This document shows positions 37,208 to 51,035 of a stretch of 64,000 nucleotides of DNA, in pieces. The notes under the pieces were generated by a model that was not told the DNA's origin, searched no databases, and worked only from the letters and a program-made list of their open reading frames with translations. The translations under genes were made by a program, and so were the position numbers. How positions within the stretch are numbered: the first letter of the stretch is position 1; every line of letters begins with the position of its first letter. The stretch comes from Colias croceus (lineage: Eukaryota > Arthropoda > Insecta > Lepidoptera > Pieridae): positions 1,426,001-1,490,000 of the forward strand of contig NC_059549.1 of the NCBI RefSeq assembly GCF_905220415.1, in the 5' to 3' direction.

Positions 37208-37699
37208 TATAGGTATAAATATTCAACAGAAACCATATTTGTCCATCCCAACCTGATTTAATTCCCTAAGGTACGTTCTTAAAATTTGTAAAGAATATTT
37301 TCAATCTGAAGCCTTTAAAACTCGTCCTTTGCTTCGACAGTAACTTTGTCTTGTAATAACGGAAAATATTAAGAAAATAGTCCTCGTGTAAGCTTTTCAA
37401 GGTTCTGTTTTTAATAAGATATATTTTATGGATTTCACGTAGTTATACCTACCATTATATCTGAAATATGTTACCTATTTTGGAAAGTTACTTCAAGAAT
37501 TTACACCTAATATAAAATTTGATTTTAATCAGGCTTATAAAATTTTTCGTTAGCAAAACAAACATGAAACTGAAATTTCAACATAATGAGCTTGTTACGT
37601 AAACGAGATTATGCAAAGTCTAAGTAAGTACACCTTAAAACACAAATGTTCCCCTCTATATAACTTAGCATGTCCAATAAGAATGTAACCCTAACCATA

Positions 37700-37990
37700 T
37701 TATATCATTAGTCGGTCAGGCGGCACGCGCGACCCATAGTCCATAACTCGCGACGCGTGCTATCAACCAGCACAACCAGACCTCCCCTCCCCCCTCCCCG
37801 CCACAACAACCGGGCCACTTAAGAGACCACAAACCATCCATCACGGCTCTAATTAAACTGGAAACGTTACCCGCCGCCTTTAAATAGGAAACGACACGTT
37901 TATCCAATTAGAAATTCACCATATCTCTGTGAGAGGAGGAAATTTGAGCAATCTGCCGAGCGCCTCGGCGTTCCTATCACAGTTTATTCA
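37700..37990. promoter_or_regulatory. Candidate regulatory island
   Basis: About 290 bp with markedly higher G+C than its surroundings. It includes GGCGGCACGCGCGACC, a pyrimidine run (CCTCCCCTCCCCCCTCCCCG), CTCTAATTAAACTGG and CCAATTAGAAATT (homeodomain-type), GTTTATCC and CTATCACAG, and CCGAGCGCCTCGGCG, a small palindrome. No coding frame or repeat ends. The mixture of homeodomain-like and GATA-like cores in a gene desert suggests an enhancer, by inference only. Confidence 0.3.
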
Positions 37991-38205
37991 ATTGAACGTA
38001 ATAAAGTTATGTGAGCTATGAACAATGTGAAATAATGCACTATATTTAGATGACCTTTTGTTTTTAGTGCAAGCTATGTCTTCGTCCATAAAGCGAAGTC
38101 TGAGAAGATCTGTTGTAAATAGCAATTTTCTGCAAAGGCAAACGCATAAAGTTTCCCGAGAAAGTACCTATCAAAACTATTTATATTCATACTTGAATAT
38201 TCTTT

Positions 38206-38255
38206 AAGGACAAGTTCACAAAAACATTTCAAAGGTTTTTTGTAAACTTGTCCTT
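38206..38255. repeat. Hairpin-forming inverted repeat, about 20-bp arms
   Basis: AAGGACAAGTTCACAAAAAC pairs with GTTTTTTGTAAACTTGTCC(TT), with one mismatch and one bulge around a loop of about 9 nt. CTTTAAG outside the left arm has a partner CTTAAAG outside the right arm. It is shorter than a typical microRNA precursor. Confidence 0.6.
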
Positions 38256-39823
38256 ACTTACTTAAAGTTCCAGACTGTAAATAAAAACATTTTGGTCTAT
38301 AAATAATTCTTTCTAATCATAGATTTAACTGTAGACAACACAAATCCCATCCAACTTATCAACAACAACCTTACAAAAGAAAGCAAAATGTTTGAATGTA
38401 GATCAGAAAAATAGCAGCAACATTTCTTGGAGAGATCTCGAAATATATTTCTCGCTCGAATATTATAAGGAATCCACTAGACTTATTGTTAGCAATAGAT
38501 CTGTAACAAGTTCGTTACAAGGTGTAAATGTAGGTTATAATAATTTATTATAAGTTGATATTCTCAATGATCTATGTTGCGTGATATCTCCGGGATATTT
38601 ATGTGCGCTTTGCAATTTTGTGTCACCTTTATTGGCCTTGGTATTTGTACTGGAAGCTTCTAGAATTGATTTATTGTTAACGCTTTTGTGTGCTAATAGA
38701 TCTGGGATTCACTAAATCTTGTTTTTGATAGCATTTATTGATTTCAGTGCAATAAATTTGCGCTTACAATTTTATTAGCTAGGAAAGTTTCCGTTATTTA
38801 TCGACTATTAATGTATATGTAAAACAACATTAAAACAGTTCTCTTTATAAAGCTAGCAAAGAAGATATATTTTATAGAGGTACAGTTTTGAGGTAATATG
38901 TAAAGAAAATAAAATAATTATTAAAAACTTTTCTATTAAGGTGCAAAAGGATATCTTATAATTACTTGTATGTCCTTTATGTAAAAATGAATAATTACGC
39001 ATAACATCCAAGCTAGAGCCAATTTGCAATAGCAATCATAAAAAAATCAAAATATCATTAATTTACTCTAATAGAGTACCTGTGTTACAACTAGATATGG
39101 AGTAATTATAAAAGGTAAGTGTTTATTATCTCTAGCGACTAGCAATCACTAACGTAATTGTAAATTAGAAAAAAATACATTGGAATTACCCACCTCGCAA
39201 TCAGTTACCAAAATTTTCCTATTTATCTATCAAACAAATGAAGATTCCGAACTGTCAATCTCTGGTCAATAAACAATGTTTAAAACCGGTCATAATAGAA
39301 ATTTATCCGTAGTATATGACGGTGATAGTTATACTATGGTTAGAGCGGCGCGTGGCTCGCACGTGCCTTTAGTGACCTCATTCGTAAATCATCTAATCTC
39401 AAGCTATACCGCAATAAAAATTTTATTCAACTAATGAAGATATCCAATTGTGATTTATTGATTTGATGTTAATTAATGTTATCGTGAGTTACTTTATTTC
39501 CTTTTTCTATTAGCTCTCTGATAGAATGGAGATATGTTTACGATTCCTTTGTTACGACAGACTATAGAGTATACGATATATCACAATAGGGTGTTTATTT
39601 TGATGCTTTAATAAAATAAAATACCGCTTTGGAAAATTAAATAATGGTGGTAAAAATGTGGTAGGGTGGCACAAAAACACATCAGTACCTATTTATTTAC
39701 TTACCTAATTGTTAACTAATGAGAGCTTTCAAGTTTCACGTTTAAAATAAAGTAGGGTAGCTGGAGTCCGCGACTTGATTTACGTCATGTATCGAGATAC
39801 ATACATATCCGAACAGCTGATTT

Positions 39824-39876
39824 TGCGCAACATACAAACATACATACATACTTACAAACTTTCGCGTTTCTAGTAT
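39824..39876 (-). repeat. Fragment resembling a Lep1-type 5' end
   Basis: The CATA-rich run followed by CTTACAAACTTTCGCGTTTC and TAGTATTATT is the reverse complement of the 5' part of Lep1-type elements (AATATTA..GCGAAAGTTTG). Only this piece is present. Confidence 0.5.
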
Positions 39877-41599
39877 TATTTTCGCATTTTAATGTTATTA
39901 GGAGACGATTGGACTAAGATTCGCTGAAATTCCTGCGTGACGTCACCAGCATGGCAGACAAGACTAAAGGAAACAATCCAACCATCGCAATCACGCGACA
40001 AACGGCCGCGGCACAGCACAACGCGGTAACCACTCCAAATTAATATATCCTGGCTCGCGCCGAGATTCTTAATACATATTATATTTAGAAGTGACATACG
40101 CTCGTTTGTATCAATTGGCCCGAGATTGGCCCGTCTGCCTGATATACGGACGCTACTTAGACAATGATGGCACAAATTGCGAGATTACGTGTAACACCGC
40201 TATGCTATGGCAATGGACTAGTTATCTATTAGGCCAATCTGCTGGAAGGACTTCTTGCATTACTTGTATCAGTTTAGTTTGTGGTTGAAGCTTCTGTAGA
40301 ACTATGGCAATCAAAAAAATTGTAAAATATTTTATAAAATCAAAGTTAAAATTAAACAGCAATAAAAATCCTTATAAATTTAAGCTGCTTGTTTTTTGTT
40401 ATAACAAGTTATTTGAAAATAAGCAGTAAGGTTTCGCTGCTTATAACTGAAAATATAACGAGGAGCACAACTAGTATGATTTCTATGAATAATTAATCAT
40501 AATTGTAATTAAATTGAACTTAATTCTCTTGTCAATAATGCGTATTTTTTACAATGAATATTCTAGCTAAATACGAAGATAATTTGTAGTGGTTAGTTTG
40601 AAACACCGCAAACAATATCGGGTCTGCACTCTGCAAGGACTGTGAATAGGTAGCTCTTAAGAATGGTCAATTCTGTAACTGTACTAAATCTACGCACTGT
40701 CACAGATAAAAAATAATTTATTATTGGCCATGGCACTGTCACACAATTATCACTACGTCCGATATGGCACGAATGAAGCGGTTGCATTAAAACTAGGTAT
40801 CTTTTTGTAATTAATAGCCTGTGATACGAGCCGATCCTAGCGTAAGGGGCTAATCGGTGCTTCTATATTAATAACGGTGGGATATCAAAATGGGGAATTA
40901 AGTGGCTTTCACATTCTAATGACCGAATAGATACAGTGTAGCAGCCGAGCTTTTAGGGACCCTGCTCATTTTTCATTCGACAGAACATACTTTATTTTAA
41001 GAATGATAAGTGATGTAGGGGACATTATTTTAAATGTTAAAGTAATGGTGTTCAAGATGCTATTACCATCGACACTACTGTAAAGGAAGTGTTCATTAAG
41101 CTAATGTGGGCTTTATAGTTTTAATTGTGAAGAGATGTTTTAAATAGTCAGTCTTAGTTCAGTGTTTTATTTTTGTTGATCATGCTTGTTTTTTTATTTG
41201 ATTCTAGTGTTTATTATGTGAAACTTTTGATGTTATTTCAAGTGTAGATTATCATTACAAAATTTCACTAGTAAAAAATACCTGTACATTATCGAAGACA
41301 TTCAGAAATGAGACTATTTTGCAAGCCGTCAGAGGAATGTTATTGCAATTACGGCTTATATTCTTATAGAAATAAACCAGATTAAGAGCCTCCGGGGCCG
41401 ACTAATAACACGCCGCTGAGTAGACGTCATGACAAATCGAAGTGTCCCGCTTAATTCGCCTTGCTTGATTCGTATTTATTATTGCGATAGCGGAAATTCT
41501 ATTTTAATTTTTAGTTGATTTCAGAACGCAGACGGCCCTATATGTATTTCGCGATGTTAGGCGCGACGCGATAGCAAGGAAGCTAAGCTAACATACTGT

Positions 41600-41671
41600 A
41601 AAATAAGTATTTTTTTTATTGTTATTACTGGAAATAACAGCATGTTAAATAAGTATTTTTTTTATTGTTAT
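41600..41671 (+). repeat. 25-bp direct repeat, two copies
   Basis: AAATAAGTATTTTTTTTATT followed by GTTAT occurs at 41601-41625 and again at 41647-41671, about 46 bp apart. Looks like a recent tandem duplication. Confidence 0.75.
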
Positions 41672-44346
41672 ACTTATTACATTTTGATTGATTTTGTGTT
41701 GTTATTTGGTACGTTTATAACTAAAGAACAGTCCATTACAAGCAATGTAGAGCCTCAATGTAGAGACTCTCCGTGGAAATTGTATTAACTTTGTAGATGA
41801 AATTGACTGAATTCATGATATTGAAGTGTAAACGGTCTATTAGATTATAGCAGCAACATAGCATCACCACATAATAACAATATTTACTACTGAAATGGCA
41901 ATATCAAGTATTAAATTGGTCCAACATAAATCCGAACAAATAACGTATTGATTACCTATCTATCCAACACTACATGAACAATATAATACAGTTCCTTAGG
42001 CCATAAGCTCATGTACGATTGTTAGTCAAACAATGAACTATGTGCGTTGAACATGCTAGGCCAAATTGCGAATCTGATCATGCGATACGATTTATGTAGA
42101 CAACTGCAGTTCGCTTGTGTGAACATAGCTTTATTATGTGTGGAGTATAGAAAAATAAAATTGTGCTGTGGGTTTATTTTTAATCAACTTAAAAGAGGAG
42201 GAGGTTCTACATTGCACTATGAGTATTGTGTGTATAATAAAATTATAATATAAAAGGTATTGTAGATCTAGGTGATATATGTACCTAAATTTGTAAGCGT
42301 TGATCAACGCGTTTGATAATTTTAGAGCAAAGATAATTATGGAAGAAAGCAAATTTAATGTGAAATTGTTAAATTCCAACAATATAGAATAGCTTGACAG
42401 GTAGAACAACCTGTCGATTATATAACAATATATTTATAAATACCTCATCGCTTATTTATGAATTTAAATATAGGCTCAAAGCCAGTTATTTCCAAATCCA
42501 TAAACAATTTAATTTATACATATATATTGCTGGCTTTAAACGTGACCATAAACAAAACAACCAGTCAAAGTCGGTGACTTAATTATTATTCCCATTTAGA
42601 AACTCGAATTGAATTGGATTTATTGACAGGTGACGTTTGGTTAATTTACTATTACGAAATTGACATCAAAATGCCGTAAACTGAGCTTTGTCTAACTGGA
42701 GAAATTCATTTGTTTTAGCGTACATTGCTGCATGCGAACCACAAAGCGAATGAAGCTATAATCACAGAATACATAATAGTAGCTAAACGCTACAGAACGG
42801 ACACTCTCCGCCTCCCGCCAAAATTAAACACTTACCTCACCCCGCACGATCAGACATGTTATGGTACCCATTTCCCCGCAAGTACGATACCAACGACGTC
42901 TTTAGACGAAACGCAACGAAGATTGACAACATTAATCAAATTGACTTAAAGCTATTTTATTATTTTGGATTTGTGATTATCGTTTTTCGTAGAAAATGGT
43001 TAGATATTGTGCTGTTTACGGATGTATTTCATCAGAAAAACGCGAATTTTTTTTTACGCTAGTCACAAATGTGCCAACCATAAAGAGTTTACACACACAT
43101 TTGCAGTCTCTACAGTGTGACTGTCAAAACTATAATTTTGTATGGAGTGTCCGGGGTGTGCTATAATATAAAACCCGTAATGTATATTAAATCGAGATAC
43201 TGGAAAGACGTTTGCAAGTTTTTAAGTGTGCGTGTCAATGTGCGTTAGTGTGACGATGTGACAATAAAACCTGTGAATTTTACGATTTGATACAAGTGTC
43301 GCAATTTATAAGACAATTCCAATACTCGTTAGAGCTAGATACTATCAGATTCTGGACCCAGCTTGATTTACAACTGTATATAATGGGCCCAGTAATGAGC
43401 AAGAGTGAGACAATAGTAATGACTTCAAAATTACAAAATATATTAAATCATAATGTTCGGATAGTAATAAATAGCAAATTTATTAACTGTCAAATAAAGT
43501 ATTTACACAATATTATGTACATTAATTAAGTTTAAATGAAATATAAGTACTAAAAGAGATACTTTTAAGTTTTTAAGAGAAACTTCTCAAAATATGATGC
43601 TGTTTATTCTGTCATCAAAACATAACTGAAATTTTAAAGCCCAATGGCAGTAATAAATTTGTGTTATAAAAATTAATGTTCTGAAACCTAAAGACGATGC
43701 GGGAGGATCCCACCCATGTAAAAATTTAACATATCGATACCAAAACAAATATCAAATTTTCATAAAATCCTAAAACATGTAATACAAAAGCAATTAATTA
43801 TAAGCTTTTAATTCTAACATAATTCACATTAAGTCAAGAGACATACGATTCGCTTCCATCAAGATCATATCACGGGCAGTAAGCGGGCAACACTACTACA
43901 GTAACTAGAGATGGTCCTCAGTATTGCCATATTTCAACACGATAACGCTACCAGTCTCGGCTAACGACAAATACGGCAGATAAGGCCTAAACGCCGACAT
44001 TCGATAATATTTAATAATTATTTACGTGTAGTTATCAGATGACACGTGCGTCTCGAACATTCTTAAAAATAGCTTAATGTGCTGAAATGTTGTTTACGTT
44101 CTTTAGCCTGTTTGTTTTATTTTTGTTTAGTTCGTTAACGTTTCTGAGACTAGGTGGGTGATGAATTTGACGGAATCGTTTAGTTGCTTGTTTTTTTGGG
44201 CTATTGTGTTTGAAAGTTTTAAAACAGTTAGACACGGAGTAATTATAGAAATGGGTCATGCTTGTCGGGTAATTTGACGTTGCTAATTCTCAGAAGATAA
44301 TTATAGTGACAACATATTTATAGAAATTATTGCTTTCTTATATTTA

Positions 44347-44577
44347 AGCTTTCCGCCTGCGGCATCGCTCGCGTTTTAAAAGAAAAATCCGCATAGTTCC
44401 GGTCTCATGGGATTTCCAGTATAAAACTTATTGTATGTGTTAATCCAAGTTACCCTCTATATGTGTGCTAAATTTCACTGTAATCGGTTCAGTAGTATTT
44501 GCGTGAAAGAGTAACAAACACATCCATATGTAAACATACACATACATCCATCCTCACAAACATTCGCATTTATAATA
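44347..44577 (-). mobile_element. Lep1-type Helitron-like element with degraded 3' end
   Basis: Minus-strand reading gives AATATTATAAATGCGAATG-like, TTTGTGAGGATGGATG, GTTACTCTTTCACGCAAATA, TACTGAACCGATTACAGTG, then CCATGAGACCGG and CCGCAGGCGGAAAGCTTA. The expected terminal CTAG is CTTA, a mutation of the 3' end. Confidence 0.8.
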
Positions 44578-46582
44578 TTTGCAATCCCATCACAATCCCA
44601 AATTCCGTTATATTGGGCTACTAGATATTGATAATAAGAATAAAATATATATATTTAAGGTAGTATGACAACCACAATTAAAAATATTCCACTTTACTTG
44701 TTTACTAGCTTTGATAAAAAATCTATTTAACTTCATTATTATACTGATATTGTATTAATTATTCTAAACTATTAATCAATATACGAGAAATAATGATCGA
44801 CATCAATAATAAATAATAGCAACTATTAGTATATGGTTTAATTAAAATGCAGACCTACAAGGCATATAGATCCAACTAAAAACATAATTCCGGTTATGAA
44901 ATAGCGTTATCATTTATTTATGAATTTAAAGTTAATAGTAAAAAATTAACATAGGTATGTACCATTGAAATATTCTTGCTACAGCTCTACTTGGCTCTAG
45001 GTTAACTGTTTTTTGCATAAAAGTCAAGTTTTGGAAGCCATCGCGATTCATGCATCTATCGACGTATTGTTTACAACTATTTATTAATCATAAATTTAAT
45101 ACAAATATCGCATAATCATACAGATGTATATGTATGTGATCACTTAGTTTTAATATAACCGTGTTTTGTAACAGTGGAATCACGTTAAAGCTAGCCCTCA
45201 CAGGTCACAGTTCATCAGCATACCATCCGACGCCAACCTCTCCGCCAACATCTCTAAAGAAACAATTCTTCTTATAAAAACTTAAAGTCCTAAGAATGTT
45301 ACACCGTATCGCCTGCAAGATACATGAACATCTAAACCTTGTTCTCGGATGCTAATTAACAGGATGTTAAGATTAGACCCGTTAAGGACAAACAATCAAG
45401 GCAATGGAAGATTCGCTTCCCAGCATGCATTGTCGATACATTGTTTATCTGCGGCTAATTAATCAATAAAAGTTTTTCACATTGGTAAAAACTTAACCTA
45501 AGTAGAAGGGCGACGGCTAACCAATCGTACAGATCTACACCAAACGTTTTCGTATTCTGTATGCCGTACAGTTTCAATTGTTAAAGAATGTATTTTATAC
45601 AAACTATTCTAGAAAATAATTAATATAATAATGATAAATGGAATTATGATAGAGAATCTTAACATAAAATATTATAGAATCTTCACCGTGTGTGACGCGC
45701 TTAATACATCCATTCTATTAACATTATTAGTATCCACTTGGTAAAATCTAACTCGTAAATATCCCCCTATTTGTCCCAGAAGCGAGTATCGATACACCGA
45801 TAGCTACAGACCATTTATACAACGTATAATAAATTCAAATTACAGGATTAACAATAGCGGATAACATCGCGCTTGTAACATTTAAATATTTGTGGGGAAA
45901 ACTTCAATGCTATACATGAAAATGCATATACTACTAAAGGAGAAATGCGTTTATTTTTACGTAAGTTGCAGTGATTACAAACCCAATAAGTACATTGTTA
46001 AGAATCATGAATGAAGCTTTATATTCAATGTAAACTCGTATTCAAAAAGTTGTTGGTATTTATATTGGACCTATATTTAACATTTTATCAATAGTTTCTA
46101 TTTTGTTACATCGGTTAATTTTATTTAGAAAGCTTGACATAAAAATTAAAAATATTCTCCTATTTTTTAATAAGTAATTTCTTTAATCATCTAGAACAAA
46201 TTTACTCATTGAGCTTATCTCCACAGTTAGATATTCAAATGAATGACTCAACTTAAAAATCAGCGAGTCAATTATGTTCAAATTACGCCAAGCAGAATTG
46301 TAAATAAACATCGGTTCAATGTTTCCGCAAGTGATATCAAACATTGAATTTTTAGATTTTTCTCTCAGTGTCACAGGTTATTTCTGGCATCCACGTAACA
46401 TGATGCAATTAACGTAATTCAAATTAATGTTGACTTTTTTTTACTCATCAATTAGGTATCAGTAATAAAATTTCTTAAGTATACTAAGGAGAAAAATAAT
46501 AAAAAGGTGATAGGTACTAAAAAAAATTATGTATTTTATTACGTTAGGTAAATAAATGGTAAATAAAACGTTGAAATATAAA

Positions 46583-46624
46583 CATTGACACTATCAAAGC
46601 TCAGGCTTTGATAGTGTCAATGTC
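46583..46624. repeat. Perfect 19-bp inverted repeat with 4-nt loop
   Basis: ACATTGACACTATCAAAGC and GCTTTGATAGTGTCAATGT enclose TCAG. The perfect match indicates a recent origin, for example a replication-slippage or template-switch inversion, or a very small foldback element. Confidence 0.75.
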
Positions 46625-46944
46625 ACTAAAACATCTTTTGCCCTCAGCTATCTATTTGAACAAAAACATAGCCAGTAATATATGTCCGCAAAAATCTTGT
46701 ATTGTCTGGAATATAGCTCAATGAAATCCAACACCGGGACGAATCGAGTGTCCTGTCGCATGAAATTCTGCTATATTTCGTAGTCTTCACGCAAATATAG
46801 ACGATGTCTGTGCGGACGTGAAATACAATATCTTGTACAAGACATATTTTACACGGCGAGGAAATGTTGTGTTTGTGACGAAAAACTTGAGGAAATAAGG
46901 ATGTTTTTGTATAACCCATTGAGCGCAAGCGGCCCGATCGGTCT

Positions 46945-47011
46945 CAGACACAATAGATTTTCTATTGTGTCTGTGATAAAATGTCACAATAGATTTTCTA
47001 TTTTGTCTGTG
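46945..47011. repeat. Two tandem related hairpins
   Basis: CAGACACAATAGA and TCTATTGTGTCTG form a perfect 13-bp stem with a TTT loop (46945-46973). A second near-copy, CACAATAGATTTTCTATTTT then GTCTGTG, follows at about 46985-47011. The preceding CGCAAGCGGCCCGATCGG is G+C-rich. Could be the inner part of a transposon with repeated palindromes. Confidence 0.6.
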
Positions 47012-50000
47012 GTTCCGGGGCTTGAGTTATTAAAAACATTACGTAACTCTACTTCCTGTTCTTTAAAAAATATACATTTCAAAGGTAACGCAAAACAGGA
47101 TAATAACTGAAAATATCCATTCTTTAAATCTATTAAAGTTCAAATCTCTCAAAGTACAATTTAAAAAAAAATCCGTTGTTAGCCATGGGGCTTATGGAAT
47201 AAAAATTATAATGTATTTTTATCAAATTATATAGAGAAGGAAAAACGTTTATATCCTAGTCTAACCTATCACAAAAAGTTTGAATAAACAATAGCTATTG
47301 AGATTTAAATCAGTTACAAAATAGCATGTTAATTTATGTTAAATGATTGAAATAAAAAGGATAATAGCAGGCTTGATACCGGCAATTTGCGGGACATGCT
47401 TGAGCAATAATAACTGCTGTCAGGTGATACACATTATGCTTCGTCTACACGACATCAAGCCAATATTTATTTCACGTGTAACACTTAAATAAAGTTGTGA
47501 TGATGAATATTATTTTGTTTATTTTTAATTCATACTAAACCTTCTTAACCGATAAGATTTATTGGATTAATAATTGATGTATTTTCTTAAAACTGTGTAT
47601 TTTAAGTTTATTAAAATTTAAAACGTTCTAAGCAGCAAATTAAAACCTTTTCAAGTCCTTAAAATAGATTAGAGTATTGATATTTGTAGAAGACTTTATT
47701 ATTACTTATTTCTTTAATTTTTTGGTTCCACGTCATGGTAATGAAGCCTGCAATTCTTAGAACATAACAATATTTTACAAAGGTTTGCGCAAACTGCCAA
47801 CAACAAACTGAATATAGACGTGTAACCAGAATGCTTATCAAGTCCCAGTGAGTGTAATTACGCTTTAAGAGTTTATCCATGGTGATAATAACAGTGCGCA
47901 TTCATTTGAATCCACTTACGCTAAATTCCTTGCCACGACGCATATCAATCAACTATGTACTTTTATTTGATAGGACGTAAGATACATAGTGAGTGTATAA
48001 AAAGGACATGGTAGTAAACGCTGATTTACCTTTTGATAATATAAACGTGCATTTTATGATTCGTTCACAATATATTGGATAACAAGGTATTTTGTATTCG
48101 TGGAAATTTATGATTTTAGTTTATTGTAATTTTTAAGTTCATACTACCAGAGGTACCTACTACTAATACTTAATAGTAGCATAAGTGTGGATAACACGCT
48201 TTACGACAATCTTTTATTCTATTAAGAGTTACAGCCATCTGTATTTCTAATTCTAAAAACTGTTTTAAAATTAGTTACTTTAGTGACTTAGTTTTTAAAT
48301 GGGAACATCAAGAGCTTCTTGAATGCAATTTGCAAACTACAGCTTATTCTATAGAATAACATTGTTTTAATAAAATTGGCTTATAATCAACATCTACATC
48401 ACAATAAGTCATCTAGTTATAGTCATTGCGTTTACTAGTTTGCCTGTCTCATAAGAAAACATAATCACTAGTTGAACGGTGTAGATGTGTCGACTCTAAT
48501 CGCTAGCATATATTAGAATCTATTCATGTAAATGAGACTGGTAAATACAGTAATGCAACTTTTATATTGTTTACATATAACTGGATCGATATTGTTTGTA
48601 AGCTGTTTATTATTAGGCATGGAGTAAGCGTGACGCTTTAATTCATTGCATTTCAGAAGTTTGTTTTAGGTGTAGCTACTAAAAATAAAAATTCTCCAAT
48701 CAACAAAATACAATTATTATTATATTAGTTGTGCCTATCACAACGATTTCTCTAAACTTTATTGTGTGAATTATCTATTAGGTAGTTGCTCTTTTTCGAG
48801 GTCTTTAATTTCAAAATGAATTTGACGCCTGTTTAAATGGTCGGTTTAAATAATTACCTGTAGAATCTTCAGCTAAGTATTTTAAGTGGCGGTTAAAATA
48901 TATAGCTCAGATACAAAATTGTGAAACGAACTCTACGTCTCATAATCTACCAAAGATATAGGACTTAACGTCCATTGGTGATTTGCCAAAACAAATATTT
49001 AAGTGTTAAATTATTGCTTTCATGCTGTAAATAAGAACTGTAAATGTTTCTTTTTCAAATCATACAATATTGTTTTGCAACTAATTTGTAGTGATTAGAT
49101 GTCACATAAATTACAATGTAGTAGTATCAAATATATTATAATTAAATGTTCAACAATAGGAATTATTCTCATTCTTGACTTTATTTGTCTATTGTAGCAT
49201 TTTCTTCAATTTGAAGATAGTAATATTCTTATGTAAAGAAGCATTTATATTGGTATTTCCAATAACTAGGCTTTCTTATTCGTTTTCGTGATACTTGCAA
49301 TATTACTAGGTAAAGTAGCTTTTAATATGTGATTTTTTATTACTTCAGTAGATGTGGTCTATCCGTTAACTAGCAATATGCATACAAATAAATAATTTAT
49401 TTTTATAATAAAAGCGTGTCCCGATTAATATCAAAGCGTGATCAATAAACAAATGAAGTATCAATAAAACATTTTATCTACGTAAAATCAACATGCCTCA
49501 AGGTATTTTCCTAATCCCTTCATAGACATCTGAAATCGCTAATAATATAGTATTTACGGCACAATTAAATATCGTACACTTCTCTGATCATAAACATAAC
49601 ATCAATTTCATAGTTTACACTCCACTTAGAACACGGGTCGAGGTAAATTACAGATTCATAAGAACTTTGAGATAGATAAGGGTGAAACGTATCGAATGTA
49701 TCGGTTCCGTACGCTTCTTTTTAGCGCAGTTTTAAATTATTTTTACAATTACGTATTTTTGGGATTTATACTTTAATTTAACTAAGATAATATTAATATG
49801 ATTTGATATTTGAAAATATAGTTTGTAATTAATGTATGTTTTGTAATCCTTCGACCGACATCGTTTATAAATTAAATTAATTAGGGAACTCTGAATCGAG
49901 AGAATAATGCTGATATAATATCTACGTTTTTAGAACCATAAAAAATATGATTTGCCAGCATAGCAGTTATGTACGTTGCGCGTGTAGGTATATTCTCATA

Positions 50001-50924
50001 TTAAAGAAAGCTAAGATGAAGCTTTGAACTTTAATTTTATTAATTTTATTAAATAAGTCCGATTTTGAATTTTTTTATTGTTATTTAAAGCATGTAACTG
50101 AATGTTTTTCTTTCAGATATGAACATATGGAGTGGAGCCTGAACAAATAAAAGAAATGAGAGTTCATTACTATTTCCAAAATAAAAACTGAATTTAAACT
50201 ATGTTGAAAATATATATCCCCTAGATTCTGAAACGTTCGTATTCCGACTTCTAAGAATCGATTCACATTTACATCTTGTACCAATTGCTATCACTATAAA
50301 TTCAACGGAACCCTAAAAGGCCGTTTGAAAAAGCGATTTTGCTCTTCAATTTATACTCAAAGCTCGATAATAGGCACATGAATGGGAATTGACACCACAT
50401 CGTGAGTGGAGAGACCTTATATCGTGATTCGTGGTGCACGCAATCACGAAGCTGTGACCTAATCTTTGGTGATAGTTGTTTTTGTAATAAATAAATAAAA
50501 AAATATTTAATGAATAATCAAGAACAACACATTTAAAATGATGAGTGAATACTAGTTGAAAACTGTTTAGGTTGTCAGTGGCTTCTCACTTTATATTATG
50601 TTGCAATAATTTCATTAATTGCTACCTATCAATTATTTTAACTTTCGTATATTAACGAAAGCTCTCACACAAATGGATAAAGCTCATTTTAATTTATATA
50701 TATTGTTTAACATTTATTTATCGTTATAGTATATCCAAACCATAAAAATAGCATTGCAAAATAACTTCTAATATTTATTTACGGAAGTATAGCCCATCTC
50801 CACGGTTGAGAAAGGCCCGTAGCGATCTCACTGTTCCCGCAGTCCGAACACTTTATGTAAAATTGAATTACGACGCATTCTTACCAAGTACTGGAGTGTC
50901 TCGGGTAATATTTATTGACGTATA

Positions 50925-51035
50925 ATGGCCCGTAATGGGGGCCATTCAATCCAGCTGGTCGATTTAAAGACTCCGCCGATCTGGCCCTGCGAATCGCTGA
51001 CTGTTAGAAATAAGCGGACGTCATTTGTGCTGCAA
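50925..51035. promoter_or_regulatory. Candidate regulatory patch
   Basis: A balanced-composition block: ATGGCCCGTAATGGGGGCCA, CCAGCTGG (E-box core CAGCTG), GATTTAAAGACTCCGCCGAT and CTGGCCCTGCGAATCGCTGA. The texture differs from both the A+T-rich background and the repeats. Regulatory role is inferred from this contrast only. Confidence 0.28.

Larger units (their letters stand above)
37208..44346. other. Intergenic, with several compositional islands
   Basis: No gene recognised. Notable patches: 37700-37990, 38206-38255 (hairpin), 39824-39876 (repeat fragment), about 39950-40260 and 41391-41600 (CpG-richer), and a 25-bp direct repeat at 41600-41625/41647-41671. Short open frames here lack protein character. 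Confidence 0.5.
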
